Source: Hahnella lacustris (GTDB lineage Bacteria; Pseudomonadota; Gammaproteobacteria; Burkholderiales; Burkholderiaceae_A). From it: a stretch of DNA of 64,000 nt. Position 1 is the stretch's first letter. Every line of letters begins with the position of its first letter. Location: the NCBI GenBank assembly GCA_965194655.1, contig OZ239148.1:1426001-1490000 (forward strand), written 5' to 3'. Both the position numbers and the translations under genes were made by a program. Positions 40,408-48,653 of this stretch are shown piece by piece. The notes below the pieces were generated by a model that worked only from the letters and a program-made list of their open reading frames with translations, did not search any database and was not told the DNA's origin.

Positions 40408-41274
40408 TCAAGTACCGCCTGCCCAAAGCTCTTGAGCAACCATCACTTCGTAATCATTGACCAATTTTTTGAAGTGCTTGTAAATCTCGTCCATCTTGAC
40501 ATTCAGACGAATGCTGGAAAAGCCCTCATCATTTTCATCCACCGGGATCAGCCCGGTGACAACGCTTTTAAAATGCTCAGGATCCCTGTGCCTGATGGGC
40601 TGATGGGATTCGATGGCCGCAAAAATGTCCTTCAAGGTATAGCCATGGTCACGGGTCAGAACCATCAGATCAAAAATATCTTGCGACCTGACGCAGCTAT
40701 AAACAAAGATGCTTTTCTTCGTTAAAAGTTCATCCAAGTCCAAAACGTCGAAGCCCCCTTTGACAATCTCAAGCTTTGGGGCTGACTTCAAGCGGCAACT
40801 CTTAAGCCGAGGTCTGTCACCGGCATTGCCCGTCTGAATTGCGCTTAGGCCTTTGCTGATGTTACCCAGCATTCTGGTCACAATGTCGCGGGTCATTTGA
40901 CCGAGCTCGCACCGCTTGAACACGCGCTTGACCTTGGCCATGCCGTAATAAAAACACAGCCGCGCAACGTCCTCCAATTTATGTACTTCGAGCACCTTGC
41001 CGATCAACACCTCATCACGGATGTTGGTGTTGGACCAGTCATACGCTCCAGACAGACCTAATTTGACCGATTTGCGCGGCGCGTTGGCTTGTTGAATGCC
41101 AGCGTAGAGCCACGCCGGAATTAAGCCAACGAAGCTGTTGATCTCGTCCTGCGGCCAGTCGCCTGTCGCTTGCTTGATCTCTGTCGTTGTCAACTCTTTG
41201 ACGCCACGTCTCCAGAGCGCCAACAACACCCTGCCATTAGGGCTTAATGCAAGCTGAGCTTTTCGTTGACTCAT
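40408..41274 (-). CDS. uncharacterised protein upstream of the RloAB-type pair's 3' end
   Basis: From the ATG at 41274 the protein is 288 aa (a TTG at 41319 is possible; neither has a good ribosome site). It contains DVARLCFYYGMAKVKRVF and a C-terminal segment SQDIFDLMVLTRDHGYTL that weakly resembles the RDxxDL helix of AbiEii-type nucleotidyltransferases, but the N-terminal nucleotidyltransferase active site is absent. It follows the RloB-like gene by 71 bp on the same strand, so it may be a third component of that locus. Function unknown. Confidence 0.6.
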   Translation of the reverse strand: MSQRKAQLALSPNGRVLLALWRRGVKELTTTEIKQATGDWPQDEINSFVGLIPAWLYAGIQQANAPRKSVKLGLSGAYDWSNTNIRDEVLIGKVLEVHKLEDVARLCFYYGMAKVKRVFKRCELGQMTRDIVTRMLGNISKGLSAIQTGNAGDRPRLKSCRLKSAPKLEIVKGGFDVLDLDELLTKKSIFVYSCVRSQDIFDLMVLTRDHGYTLKDIFAAIESHQPIRHRDPEHFKSVVTGLIPVDENDEGFSSIRLNVKMDEIYKHFKKLVNDYEVMVAQELWAGGT

Positions 41275-41344
41275 GCACAAGAGCTGCAGCGCACACTCAG
41301 CAGGCTTGACGGTATCCAAATATCAATCACCGACACCAACCCAG

Positions 41345-42019
41345 TTAGTTGCCAAACGCAATCAGCAATGCGACCAACTCAACAATATCGGTTGATGGCT
41401 CGGTGTCATCGAACGCGGTGCTAAGCGCAGCCAATTGCCGTGCACGCTGGCTGGCAATGTCTAAGCTTGCCTTGGTCGTTACAAAACTACCGCCAGCCCC
41501 TTTGGCATAGCCCGGAATGTGCAGTTTGAGGCGCGTTAGAACTTCGTCACGATGAAGCGGATGCCGAATATCCTCATAGTGCAGCAACAGCCACAACTCA
41601 AAACAGGGCACGGATGCGATGGCCTTGAATTCAACTGGCTGTTTGACATCGTTGCGCATCTTGCCATCGAGCGACCCCGCAAGCTTGAGCGCATCAAAAT
41701 ATGACTTATGGTCATCACGGTCAAAAATCGCAAAAACCTTCTCAAAGGCTCTGGCACGAACGCGCTTATATGGATCACCCGCCTCAAACAGTTGCTTTGC
41801 ATAACGCACCACCTGTATGGGCTCAGTTCCCAGTGCGCTGGGGTGAACTTCCACGTTTGCCGTTTGTAATCTGTGCGCTTTCTTGATTTCCTTGAAATAG
41901 AGCGGCTCCGTCTTGCTCCCCTCGGACACGATCAAAACACGGTCGTAGCTGGCCCGCTGAGTCTGTTTACGCTCGAGCTGAGCGCGCTGGCGAATTTTGG
42001 GTGAGTTGTCGCGGGCCAT
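41345..42019 (-). CDS. rloB: RloB/AbiLii-like protein
   Basis: A 224-aa RloB-family protein: RVLIVSEGSKTEPLYFKEI near the N-terminus, VFAIFDRDDHKSYFDAL, and PCFELWLLLHYEDIRHPL, the three landmarks of the family. The acidic EG...DRDDH pattern resembles a TOPRIM nuclease centre. Start at 42019 (ATG), six bases after the ATPase stop. It pairs with the AAA ATPase encoded just upstream, as in RloA/RloB and lactococcal AbiL, an abortive phage-resistance system. Likely the effector nuclease. Confidence 0.86.
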   Translation of the reverse strand: MARDNSPKIRQRAQLERKQTQRASYDRVLIVSEGSKTEPLYFKEIKKAHRLQTANVEVHPSALGTEPIQVVRYAKQLFEAGDPYKRVRARAFEKVFAIFDRDDHKSYFDALKLAGSLDGKMRNDVKQPVEFKAIASVPCFELWLLLHYEDIRHPLHRDEVLTRLKLHIPGYAKGAGGSFVTTKASLDIASQRARQLAALSTAFDDTEPSTDIVELVALLIAFGN

Positions 42020-42024
42020 GGATC

Positions 42025-43281
42025 TCAACCGCCCCAATCACCGAGAAACGGCAGTGCGCCATAACGTCCCATCAAATACCCGCGTTCAAGCGCTTCATTT
42101 TTTCGAGGACTGAAGTCTGACAACGGGTAAAGCTTTGAAGCCTGGTCTCGGTCTTTCTCAACAAACCAAATTTGGTCGCGCCGGAACAAATCCGGGTCTA
42201 ACAATGAGGTGTCATGGGTCGTGAAAATTAACTGCGCTCCCCTTTTATTCACCGCAGGGTTTTGAAAAAGCTCCACCAGTCGGCGTACCAACAGCGGATG
42301 CAAGCTGCTGTCCAATTCATCAACCACCAACACCATCCCTTTGTCCAGAATGTCCAACACTGGCCCTGTCAGAAAGAGCAGGTTTCGGGTTCCCATCGAC
42401 TCATCACCCAAGCTGAACACTGCCTTGCCTTGGTCAGTGACATGGTGAAAGATCAACTCGTTGACTTCTTGCTCTTCGTTGCGGACCTCTGTTTTCCCTG
42501 CCGCCATATCAAAATGAACGGCTTGACCCGACACCTTGCGGGTCACAACCTCGATGTCAGAAATGCTGATATCAGCAGAAGTCAAAAAGTCGCAGATTGC
42601 GCGCTTGCCTTCAGGCTTGCGCAGCATCTCAACCGAGAATTGCTGGCCCAGGGGGGTGATTTCATTGAAGATGGCCAGTTGGTTCACAAACCAAGCAAAA
42701 ACCGGCTGCAGTTGCTCACTGTTGAGCTGAACCGCCATGGACAGAAATAGAGCGTTGGGACGCGTCGCGCCTTCCCAAACAGACTTTGGCCCCTTCAGCC
42801 CGGTACCAAAATCGTAGACATCCTTGCCGCTTGCCTCATCGTAATGACGCTCAAACCATTGCTGGGGCTTAAATGCCTTGTAGACCAGCAGATATTCCCG
42901 GGTGATCCGTTGGGCTGTGAGCTCAAAGCCGTACTGGTGGCGGACACCATCGAGGACAAACGAAACGTCAAACTCTGTTGGCTGGGCTAACGATGCGGCT
43001 TCAAACCGAAAGGGCTGAACGTTAAACGTTTGGCCAGGCTGCATCACGGACGCCGACTCAGCCACCACGGCGCGCATGTACTGCAATGCCTTGATGAGGT
43101 TCGATTTACCACCCGCATTTGGCCCGTAGATGGCCAAGCTGCGAAGGAGCGTCGGCGCAGCCTTGATGCCCGATGGCATGGTGTTGAGCTCTTGAAGCGA
43201 CTTGTCCTTGGCTGCAACGAGGCTCAGGGTCTGCTCATCTCGCAATGAGCGGAAGTTTTTGACTCTGAAGTCAAGCAACAT
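42025..43281 (-). CDS. rloA: RloA/AbiLi-like AAA15 ATPase
   Basis: A 418-aa SMC/ABC-like ATPase of the AAA15 group. It starts MLLDFRVKNFRSL, carries Walker A GPNAGGKS (53-60), a signature-like SLGDESMGTR and Walker B VLVVDELDSSLHP with the following TTHDTSLL switch. These proteins drive partner nucleases such as RloB, encoded six bases downstream. Together they are a probable anti-phage module. A long intergenic region with DnaA boxes lies upstream of the start. Confidence 0.87.
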   Translation of the reverse strand: MLLDFRVKNFRSLRDEQTLSLVAAKDKSLQELNTMPSGIKAAPTLLRSLAIYGPNAGGKSNLIKALQYMRAVVAESASVMQPGQTFNVQPFRFEAASLAQPTEFDVSFVLDGVRHQYGFELTAQRITREYLLVYKAFKPQQWFERHYDEASGKDVYDFGTGLKGPKSVWEGATRPNALFLSMAVQLNSEQLQPVFAWFVNQLAIFNEITPLGQQFSVEMLRKPEGKRAICDFLTSADISISDIEVVTRKVSGQAVHFDMAAGKTEVRNEEQEVNELIFHHVTDQGKAVFSLGDESMGTRNLLFLTGPVLDILDKGMVLVVDELDSSLHPLLVRRLVELFQNPAVNKRGAQLIFTTHDTSLLDPDLFRRDQIWFVEKDRDQASKLYPLSDFSPRKNEALERGYLMGRYGALPFLGDWGG

Positions 43282-43610
43282 AAAACCCTCTTAGAAGATT
43301 TAATAAAACGCTATTTTGCACTAATTACTCTAAAAATCAATTTATTTTTAAAGATTTTCAAGTTTTGCAGCAACCCATAGATCAACAAGCCTGCCATTCC
43401 GGGCTTGTGCATGGGCACTCCAGCCCCCAAAAAGCAAAAAAGAGCCTCAAAGCTCCTCTGTGTCACAAAACAATGTGGGCCTGTGTCGCGGCCCCCCATT
43501 TTCCACGCGTTAAAACACCCTACACCGCATCGTTTCCGGTGCCCGAAGGCGCTGGGTGCTGGCCCTGGCGATCAACGCTTGTAGGGTCTACAGCGCCCAA
43601 GCCGCAAAAG
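43282..43610. other. noncoding stretch upstream of the ATPase gene
   Basis: AT-rich promoter-proximal sequence (43290-43370), then GC-richer sequence with a small GAGC...GCTC hairpin near 43446-43463. No credible gene is visible on either strand. It leads into the DnaA-box cluster. Confidence 0.4.
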
Positions 43611-43728
43611 TTATCCACAGCGCAGCGGAGTTATCCACAAAAAATCTATGAAAACATTGCTTTTCCATGATTTCGGTGGTTGAGCGTTAATTTCATTGAA
43701 GAAAATTTTCACCAAAAAGTTATCCACA
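43611..43728 (+). other. cluster of three perfect DnaA boxes (origin-like)
   Basis: TTATCCACA occurs at 43611-43619, 43631-43639 and 43720-43728, all in the same orientation. The 80 bp between the second and third boxes are AT-rich (TGAAAACATTGC, GAAAATTTTCACC). Perfect boxes clustered beside an AT-rich stretch are the hallmark of replication origins. No replication initiator gene is adjacent, so this could be the remnant origin of an integrated replicon or a DnaA-titrating site. Confidence 0.6.
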
Positions 43729-43810
43729 GTCTGTTCTTTTCCCCATGCCCAACCACCGGTAACCCGAAAGTCTGGCGGGACTCATGCGGTATCTGCTTGT
43801 CCGGATAAAT

Positions 43811-43845
43811 ATATGAAAACACAATGCAGTTAACGCAAACATATG
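43811..43845 (+). repeat. 35-bp direct repeat, copy 1
   Basis: ATATGAAAACACAATGCAGT and the following 15 bases recur at 46041-46075 with two mismatches. The copies are in direct orientation and bracket the tyrosine recombinase, GDP-mannose hydrolase and galE genes. Copy 1 ends 20 bp before the recombinase start codon, a position typical of an attachment site. Confidence 0.75.
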
Positions 43846-43864
43846 ATTCAAGGAGACGCACACC

Positions 43865-44437
43865 ATGGCACAAGCAAAGACACTGACCCCGGCAGAGATA
43901 GAGCGATTGTTAACGCACATCAACACCCGCAAGTACGCCGCCCGCAACAGATCGATGATGCTGCTCACCCACTGGGCGGGCCTGCGGATTGGCGAGGTGG
44001 CAGGGCTGCGCTGGAGCGATGTCACCACCACAGACGGGCTGGTGAAGGACGAGATCCGCCTGCTGCCTGACATGACCAAGGGCCGCCATGCTCGCACCGT
44101 GTTTGTCAGCGCCAAACTGAAAGCGGAACTGCAAGCCTACGCCGCGCAAGCCACGTGCGTTGACCGCAGTTACCCGTTCTTTGCCAGCCAAAAAAGCATC
44201 AAGCTAGGGTTCAACGCCAACAGCTTGGCGCAGACATTTGCGCTGATCTATGAGGGCGCGGGCCTGGAAGGGGCCAGCAGCCACAGCGGCCGCAGGACAT
44301 TTTTGACGCACTTGGCCAATCAAGGCATTGCCATTCACCTACTCAAGACGCTGGCCGGGCACCGCAGCATCAGCACTACCGCTGCTTACCTCTACAGCAG
44401 CCCCAATTTACTCAAGGCGGCAGTCGAGTTGGCTTGA
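43865..44437 (+). CDS. catalytic-domain-only tyrosine recombinase
   Basis: A 190-aa XerC/D-like recombinase with all six active-site residues: Arg41 (GLRIGE), Lys72 (TKGRHART), His140 and Arg143 (SHSGRRTF), His166 (AGHRSIS) and Tyr175 (AAYLY). The N-terminal SAM-like core-binding domain found in most integrases is missing, and the ATG at 43865 has AAGGAG ten bases upstream, so the short form seems genuine. It overlaps the convergent hydrolase gene by 26 bp and is bracketed by 35-bp direct repeats. Probably mobilises or inverts nearby DNA. Confidence 0.87.
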   Translation: MAQAKTLTPAEIERLLTHINTRKYAARNRSMMLLTHWAGLRIGEVAGLRWSDVTTTDGLVKDEIRLLPDMTKGRHARTVFVSAKLKAELQAYAAQATCVDRSYPFFASQKSIKLGFNANSLAQTFALIYEGAGLEGASSHSGRRTFLTHLANQGIAIHLLKTLAGHRSISTTAAYLYSSPNLLKAAVELA

Positions 44438-44963
44438 TTATTTGATTAGACGATGTCAACATACCTTCACCCACGACCCACTGCGCATATACCCGCACAT
44501 ATGGATGCACATCATTGGCCACGGCAGCGGCCTGCACATCTTGCCAGCGCCAGGCGCTGTGCTGGTCTGAAGGCAACGCGTTGAGGTCCAGCGCACGTGG
44601 CAATCTCAACACATGAGGCAGGTTCACGTAGTGTGTCGACACCTCGGCGCTGAATGCACTGTCCTCATAAAAATGATCCCACACGCCCATGAGTCTTGCG
44701 CCCTGCACATCGCTGGCCTGCAAGCCAAGCTCGGATACGGCCACCCGCTGCAAGCATCTGGCCAACGGCTCGTTCTTGCGTACCCGCCCACCGGGAGTAA
44801 ACCACCAATGTCGTGCGGGGGCATTTCGTCGGTTGCCCAACAACATCTGACCGGCGGAGTTGAGCAGAACCCAATCTACTGACACTAGAGGCAAAGCGCC
44901 TATCGCCCTTTCAAAGTCAGGTAACGGCAAAAAGCCCGCATCAATTTCGTGCAACAAACGCAT
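44412..44963 (-). CDS. gmm: GDP-mannose mannosyl hydrolase (NUDIX)
   Basis: A 183-aa NUDIX-fold protein of the GDPMH type, which hydrolyses GDP-mannose to GDP and mannose. The modified Nudix box GGRVRKNEPLARCLQRVAVSE and the HWWFTPGG lead-in are characteristic; GDPMH naturally departs from the GX5EX7REUXEE consensus. The family is typical of polysaccharide clusters with gmd, which is encoded at the right edge of this window. Its C-terminal extension of about 30 residues is longer than usual. It overlaps the convergent recombinase gene. Confidence 0.85.
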   Translation of the reverse strand: MRLLHEIDAGFLPLPDFERAIGALPLVSVDWVLLNSAGQMLLGNRRNAPARHWWFTPGGRVRKNEPLARCLQRVAVSELGLQASDVQGARLMGVWDHFYEDSAFSAEVSTHYVNLPHVLRLPRALDLNALPSDQHSAWRWQDVQAAAVANDVHPYVRVYAQWVVGEGMLTSSNQIIKPTRLPP

Positions 44964-44994
44964 CTCCGTTCAAAATCCTAACACCCAGAAACCA

Positions 44995-45017
44995 CAAAAG
45001 AGCCCAAGGCTCCTTTG
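44995..45017. terminator. terminator after intact galE
   Basis: CAAAAGAGCC CAAG GCTCCTTTG forms a short hairpin just downstream (left) of the galE stop at 45050. It resembles the hairpin at 39175 after the broken galE copy. Confidence 0.55.
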
Positions 45018-45021
45018 TTCC

Positions 45022-45049
45022 AAAACAATCGGTATCTGACCCCAATTCA
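45022..45049 (+). repeat. 28-bp GGGATCTGACCCC-type repeat, copy 2
   Basis: Second copy of the 40212-40239 sequence (one mismatch), abutting the galE stop codon. See copy 1. Confidence 0.7.
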
Positions 45050-46021
45050 TCAACCGCCCCGCGTTTCCCACTTCCAAGCGTGCTCAATGATGGTGGCCAG
45101 GTCGGCGTATTGGGGTTGCCAGCCCAGTAGCTTGCGGGCCAGCCTGGCGTCGGCAACCAGCCGGGCGGGATCACCCTCTCGGCGGGGTGCATTCACCACC
45201 GGAATCTTTCGCCCCGTCACCGCCTCTGCGGTGTCGATGACTTCTTGAACCGAAAAGCCATTGCCATTGCCCAGGTTGTAAGCTTGGCTTGGTCCGCCAT
45301 TCATCAACGATTGCAAGGCCAGCCAATGGGCTTCACACAGATCGGCGATGTGCACATAGTCTCGTATGCAGGTGCCATCCGGCGTATCGTAGTCGCGCCC
45401 AAACACGCTGATGTGAGGACGAAGCCCAGAAGCCGCCTGCAGCACCAGAGGAATCAAGTGCGTCTCAGGCTCGTGGCGCTCGCCTAATTGCCCTTCTGGA
45501 TCAGCCCCGGCGGCATTGAAGTAGCGCAAACACACTAACCTCAAGCCATAGGCACGGTCATAGTCGGCCAGCGCTTGCTCCACCATCAGTTTGGTACGCC
45601 CATAGGGGTTGATGGGCTGCTGGGGGTGCTGCTCGTCGATGGGAGAATATTGTGGCTCGCCAAATGTGGCCGCCGTGGACGAAAAAATAAACCGGCTCAC
45701 CCCGTGCGCCCGCATGGCATCCAACAGGCCCAGCGTGTTCACCACATTGTTTTGGTAGTACTTGGCAGGCTGCTGCACCGACTCGCCAACCTGAATGAAT
45801 GACGCGAAATGCATGACCGCATCAAAACCCCTCGACAACACAGCGTCCAGCACACTGCGACCGGCCATGTCCCCCTGCACAAATTCTCCGCACAACACCG
45901 CATCGCGATGCCCCGAAGACAAATCATCCAGCGTGGTGACGCTGCAACCCCGCTGGCCGAGCATCTTGACCATGTGCGAACCGATATAACCGGCCCCACC
46001 GACCACCAAAACCTTGGTCAT
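45050..46021 (-). CDS. galE: UDP-glucose 4-epimerase
   Basis: A 323-aa extended SDR interconverting UDP-glucose and UDP-galactose. The NAD motif GGAGYIGSH (8-16), the active-site segment STAATFGEPQYSP and YGRTKLMVEQ (catalytic Tyr and Lys), and the sugar-binding NAAGADPEG are present. Intact, unlike the copy at 39226. It would supply UDP-galactose for the neighbouring polysaccharide cluster. The start codon lies about 60 bp from the IS30-like element, which may separate galE from the rest of that cluster. Confidence 0.93.
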   Translation of the reverse strand: MTKVLVVGGAGYIGSHMVKMLGQRGCSVTTLDDLSSGHRDAVLCGEFVQGDMAGRSVLDAVLSRGFDAVMHFASFIQVGESVQQPAKYYQNNVVNTLGLLDAMRAHGVSRFIFSSTAATFGEPQYSPIDEQHPQQPINPYGRTKLMVEQALADYDRAYGLRLVCLRYFNAAGADPEGQLGERHEPETHLIPLVLQAASGLRPHISVFGRDYDTPDGTCIRDYVHIADLCEAHWLALQSLMNGGPSQAYNLGNGNGFSVQEVIDTAEAVTGRKIPVVNAPRREGDPARLVADARLARKLLGWQPQYADLATIIEHAWKWETRGG

Positions 46022-46040
46022 TTACTAAATCGCTTTAAAG

Positions 46041-46075
46041 ATATGAAAACACAATGCAGTTAACTCAAACACATG
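46041..46075 (+). repeat. 35-bp direct repeat, copy 2
   Basis: Matches 43811-43845 at 33 of 35 positions, located just upstream of galE and directly beside the left end of the IS30-like element. See copy 1. Confidence 0.75.
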
Positions 46076-46076
46076 A

Positions 46077-47136
46077 GGCGGATTCAAGTACGAACTGCAA
46101 CACGGTTTAACGAGATGTGAAACACCTCGTAGGGCGTCTTGAATCCGAGCCGCTTTCTGGGCCGGTGATTCAATCTGTTTTCGATCATAGTCAACTCCTC
46201 ATCTGTGAAAGTTTCCATGCGCCGCTTCTTGGGAATGTATTGGCGCAGTAAGCCATTGAAGTTCTCGTTGCTGCCGCGCTGCCAGCTGCAATACGGATCG
46301 GCAAAGTAAGTCTGGATGCCAAGGGCCTGATCGATGGCCTGGTGATCGGCAAACTCCTTGCCGTTGTCCACTGTCAAGGTCTTCACCCGTGAGTTCAAAG
46401 GCTTGAGCTTGGCTTCAATGGCTCGTCCCACCAAATCGGCAGACTTGTTGGGCACTTTGGCCAGCACAGCAAAGCCGCTCTTGCGTTCTATCAGTGTCAC
46501 GATGGCTTGTTTGTGGGCCGCGCCAATGACGGTATCGCCCTCCCAGTGGCCCACTTGCTTGCGTTCTTCAATGTGGCTTGGCCTCTGGCTGATCGGACGA
46601 CGGTTCGGGATTTGCCCGCGTCTGTCACGCCCGCACAGGCGGCGTTTGCGCCGTGGCTTTTGGCTGCGCAGGTGCTTGTGTAAATCACCACCGGCGGCTT
46701 TGTTGGCATACACATGCAAATAGACGCTCTCATGACTGACCGCCACCTTGCCTGCAATCTGCTCGGGGCTCCATTGAATGCTCAAGTAGAAATCCACATC
46801 GGACCAGACTTTGGAATCTACACGGCGGGCATTTCGGCTTCGCTGTGCTCGCTCAGATGCCTTGGCGCAGGCTTGTTCGGCGCGATATCCACGCTGGCCA
46901 CGGCCACGGCTGAGTTCGCGGCTGATGTTACTGCGGCTCCTACCCAATGATCGGGCGATCTCGCTGATGGTCTGTTTGGCTTTCAAGAGGCTGTGAATTT
47001 GGTATCGTTCTTCTCGGCCGAGGAGACTTTACATCTGGCAACTTGGACTTGGCGGTTTGAGTGGCCATGATGCCTTGACACCCTCAGCCACCCTTCACCG
47101 GGTTCATCTTTGTTGCACCTCGTACTTGAATCAGCC
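46077..47136 (-). mobile_element. IS30-family insertion sequence
   Basis: About 1.06 kb bounded by imperfect inverted repeats: GATTCAAGTACGAACTGCAA from 46081, and the reverse complement of 47113-47132, GATTCAAGTACGAGGTGCAA. The match may extend four bases outward at each end (GGCG/GGCT). It encodes one transposase reading frame, interrupted near its start. No clear target duplication is visible. It sits at the border between galE and the AT-rich part of the polysaccharide cluster. Confidence 0.85.
46084..47069 (-). pseudogene. IS30-family transposase, frameshifted near the N-terminus
   Basis: The main frame (46084-46986) has the helix-turn-helix TISEIARSLGRSRSNISREL and the DDE catalytic triad in HWEGDTVIG, TVDNGKEF and NENFNGLL. 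The natural start is ATG at 47069 (MATQTAKSKLPDVK). After codon 14 the sequence reads AAGTCTCCTCGG where an open frame into LLGREERYQIHSLLKAK would require AAGCTCCTCGG, so one T is extra near 47027. The enzyme is therefore probably inactive, unless ribosomal slippage or an internal start rescues it. Confidence 0.82.
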
Positions 47137-47162
47137 AGTTGAAAGAAGACACTAGGACTCGT

Positions 47163-48326
47163 TCAACGAAAACTATCCGAAAACGATCGATAAAGTAAAG
47201 AAACAGTTCTTGTACGCAAAGTTAAGCTATAAGAATTAATCACCTTTTTTCGAGCTCGCTTAGAGTAAAGTTGGCGCAAACTAGAATCAATTATAAGACT
47301 CTCAATTTCCACACTTAGCGAACTAGCATCATCACTTAAAAATAAACGCCCATCAAAATTATGTGAAACTATATGCTTGTTTCCAGGAATATTACTTGCA
47401 ATTACAGGAACACCGACCGACATGGCTTCCAAAACTGACAAGGGCAAGCCCTCCCACAGAGAGGGAAGAACGAACAAGTCGAACGACCGCAAAAGTTGAG
47501 AGACATCCTTGCGCCATCCAAGAAGAAAAAAACGGTTTGCATGGGGAGATGACTTAATCATTTCCTCCAAACTAGAACGAAGCTCACCATCACCGATCAA
47601 AACGAATGAGACGTGATTAAATCGTTCCGCAATATCGAAAGCTGCTTCAATAAAACATATTGGATTCTTTTGTGGCGAAAGGCGAGCGACCATACCAATA
47701 ATTATATGATTAGGATCACACACGCCAAAAAAATTACTTTTAAGTGCGACTTTTAAGTGCTCTGATGGTGGCGAAAAATTATCGGTATCAACTCCATTCG
47801 GAATCAATAACAATTTATTTTTTGCCACATTAACAAAAGACACGGAAAGATCTCTATCTTCTTCATTCAAAACAATAATTTTTGTAGATACAGCAGCAGC
47901 GATGAATTCAAGAAATCTATATAAGATTTTCTTTACACGACTTGGTTCACCCTGAAATGAATACCCGTGTACGGTATGAATTATTGTAGGAACGTTGGCG
48001 ATGAAAGCTGCAAATCGACCTAAAATGCCAGTCTTAGAAGAGTGCGTATGCACAATGTCTGGCCTTTGCTTAATCATAAAAGACAGCAAACTCCAAAATG
48101 CAAAAAAATCATTAACTGGGGATAGCTCCCTCATTAATTGAGGTATTAAATAAAATTTCACACCAATTAACTCTAACCGCTCAGTTAGCTCACCTTCGCA
48201 TTTACAAACTACAATTCGATCAAAAATACTTGAATCAAGCTGAGCCATCTCATCAAGAGTCACCCTTTGAACACCACTTAGCAATGGCAACAACTGAACA
48301 TGAACAATTTTAATTTTTTTAATCAT
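47163..48326 (-). CDS. glycosyltransferase family 4
   Basis: A 387-aa GT-B glycosyltransferase. The N-terminal domain has IVHVQLLPLLSGVQRVTLDE; the C-terminal nucleotide-sugar domain has LIPNGVDTDNF, GMVARLSPQKNP and LPSLWEGLPLSVLEAMSVG with the EGxxxxxLE glutamates. It transfers a sugar to a growing polysaccharide or lipid carrier on the cytoplasmic membrane. Sequence is AT-rich compared with the flanking genome. It is the last gene of the leftward polysaccharide cluster, ended by the IS30-like element. Confidence 0.9.
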   Translation of the reverse strand: MIKKIKIVHVQLLPLLSGVQRVTLDEMAQLDSSIFDRIVVCKCEGELTERLELIGVKFYLIPQLMRELSPVNDFFAFWSLLSFMIKQRPDIVHTHSSKTGILGRFAAFIANVPTIIHTVHGYSFQGEPSRVKKILYRFLEFIAAAVSTKIIVLNEEDRDLSVSFVNVAKNKLLLIPNGVDTDNFSPPSEHLKVALKSNFFGVCDPNHIIIGMVARLSPQKNPICFIEAAFDIAERFNHVSFVLIGDGELRSSLEEMIKSSPHANRFFLLGWRKDVSQLLRSFDLFVLPSLWEGLPLSVLEAMSVGVPVIASNIPGNKHIVSHNFDGRLFLSDDASSLSVEIESLIIDSSLRQLYSKRARKKVINSYSLTLRTRTVSLLYRSFSDSFR

Positions 48327-48653
48327 ACAAAATTAATTTAGGTGGCTTCCTCTGCAAATTTTAATATAAACAGTACCCAACGCTGATCTGAGTTTTGCAG
48401 TCAATTAAAGTCGAAAAATTCGGCCAATCTTTACAACATTCCCGCTAAACCGCGCACCCGAAACAGGATTCACGACAGATAACCAGCACTCATGCGGGTT
48501 CCAGAAGTCTTGGTTGAGCGACTAAGTGGTGTAAAAAGACCAAATTGATTGAGATTAAGCAAAAGGCAATTCAAATACGTGTTGAAAATATATTAATACA
48601 AATTGCAATTTTTATTTGAATTGAGCAAACACATACCAATTAAAAAATAAAAT
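48327..48653. other. 327-bp AT-rich gap
   Basis: No open frame, tRNA or convincing hairpin is seen. It may hold the promoter of the glycosyltransferase gene, or remnants of older genes. Confidence 0.4.

Noticed and set aside
39089..43775. An 18-bp repeat GGTAACCCGAAAG(A/T)CTGG at 39090 and 43758.
   Set aside because: Short, with one mismatch, and not placed consistently relative to genes; kept only as a note.
29000..47000. A right-hand attachment site (tRNA-Asn 3' end duplicate) for the integrase island.
   Set aside because: No second copy of the T-arm/acceptor sequence was found by reading; the end of the island stays undefined.
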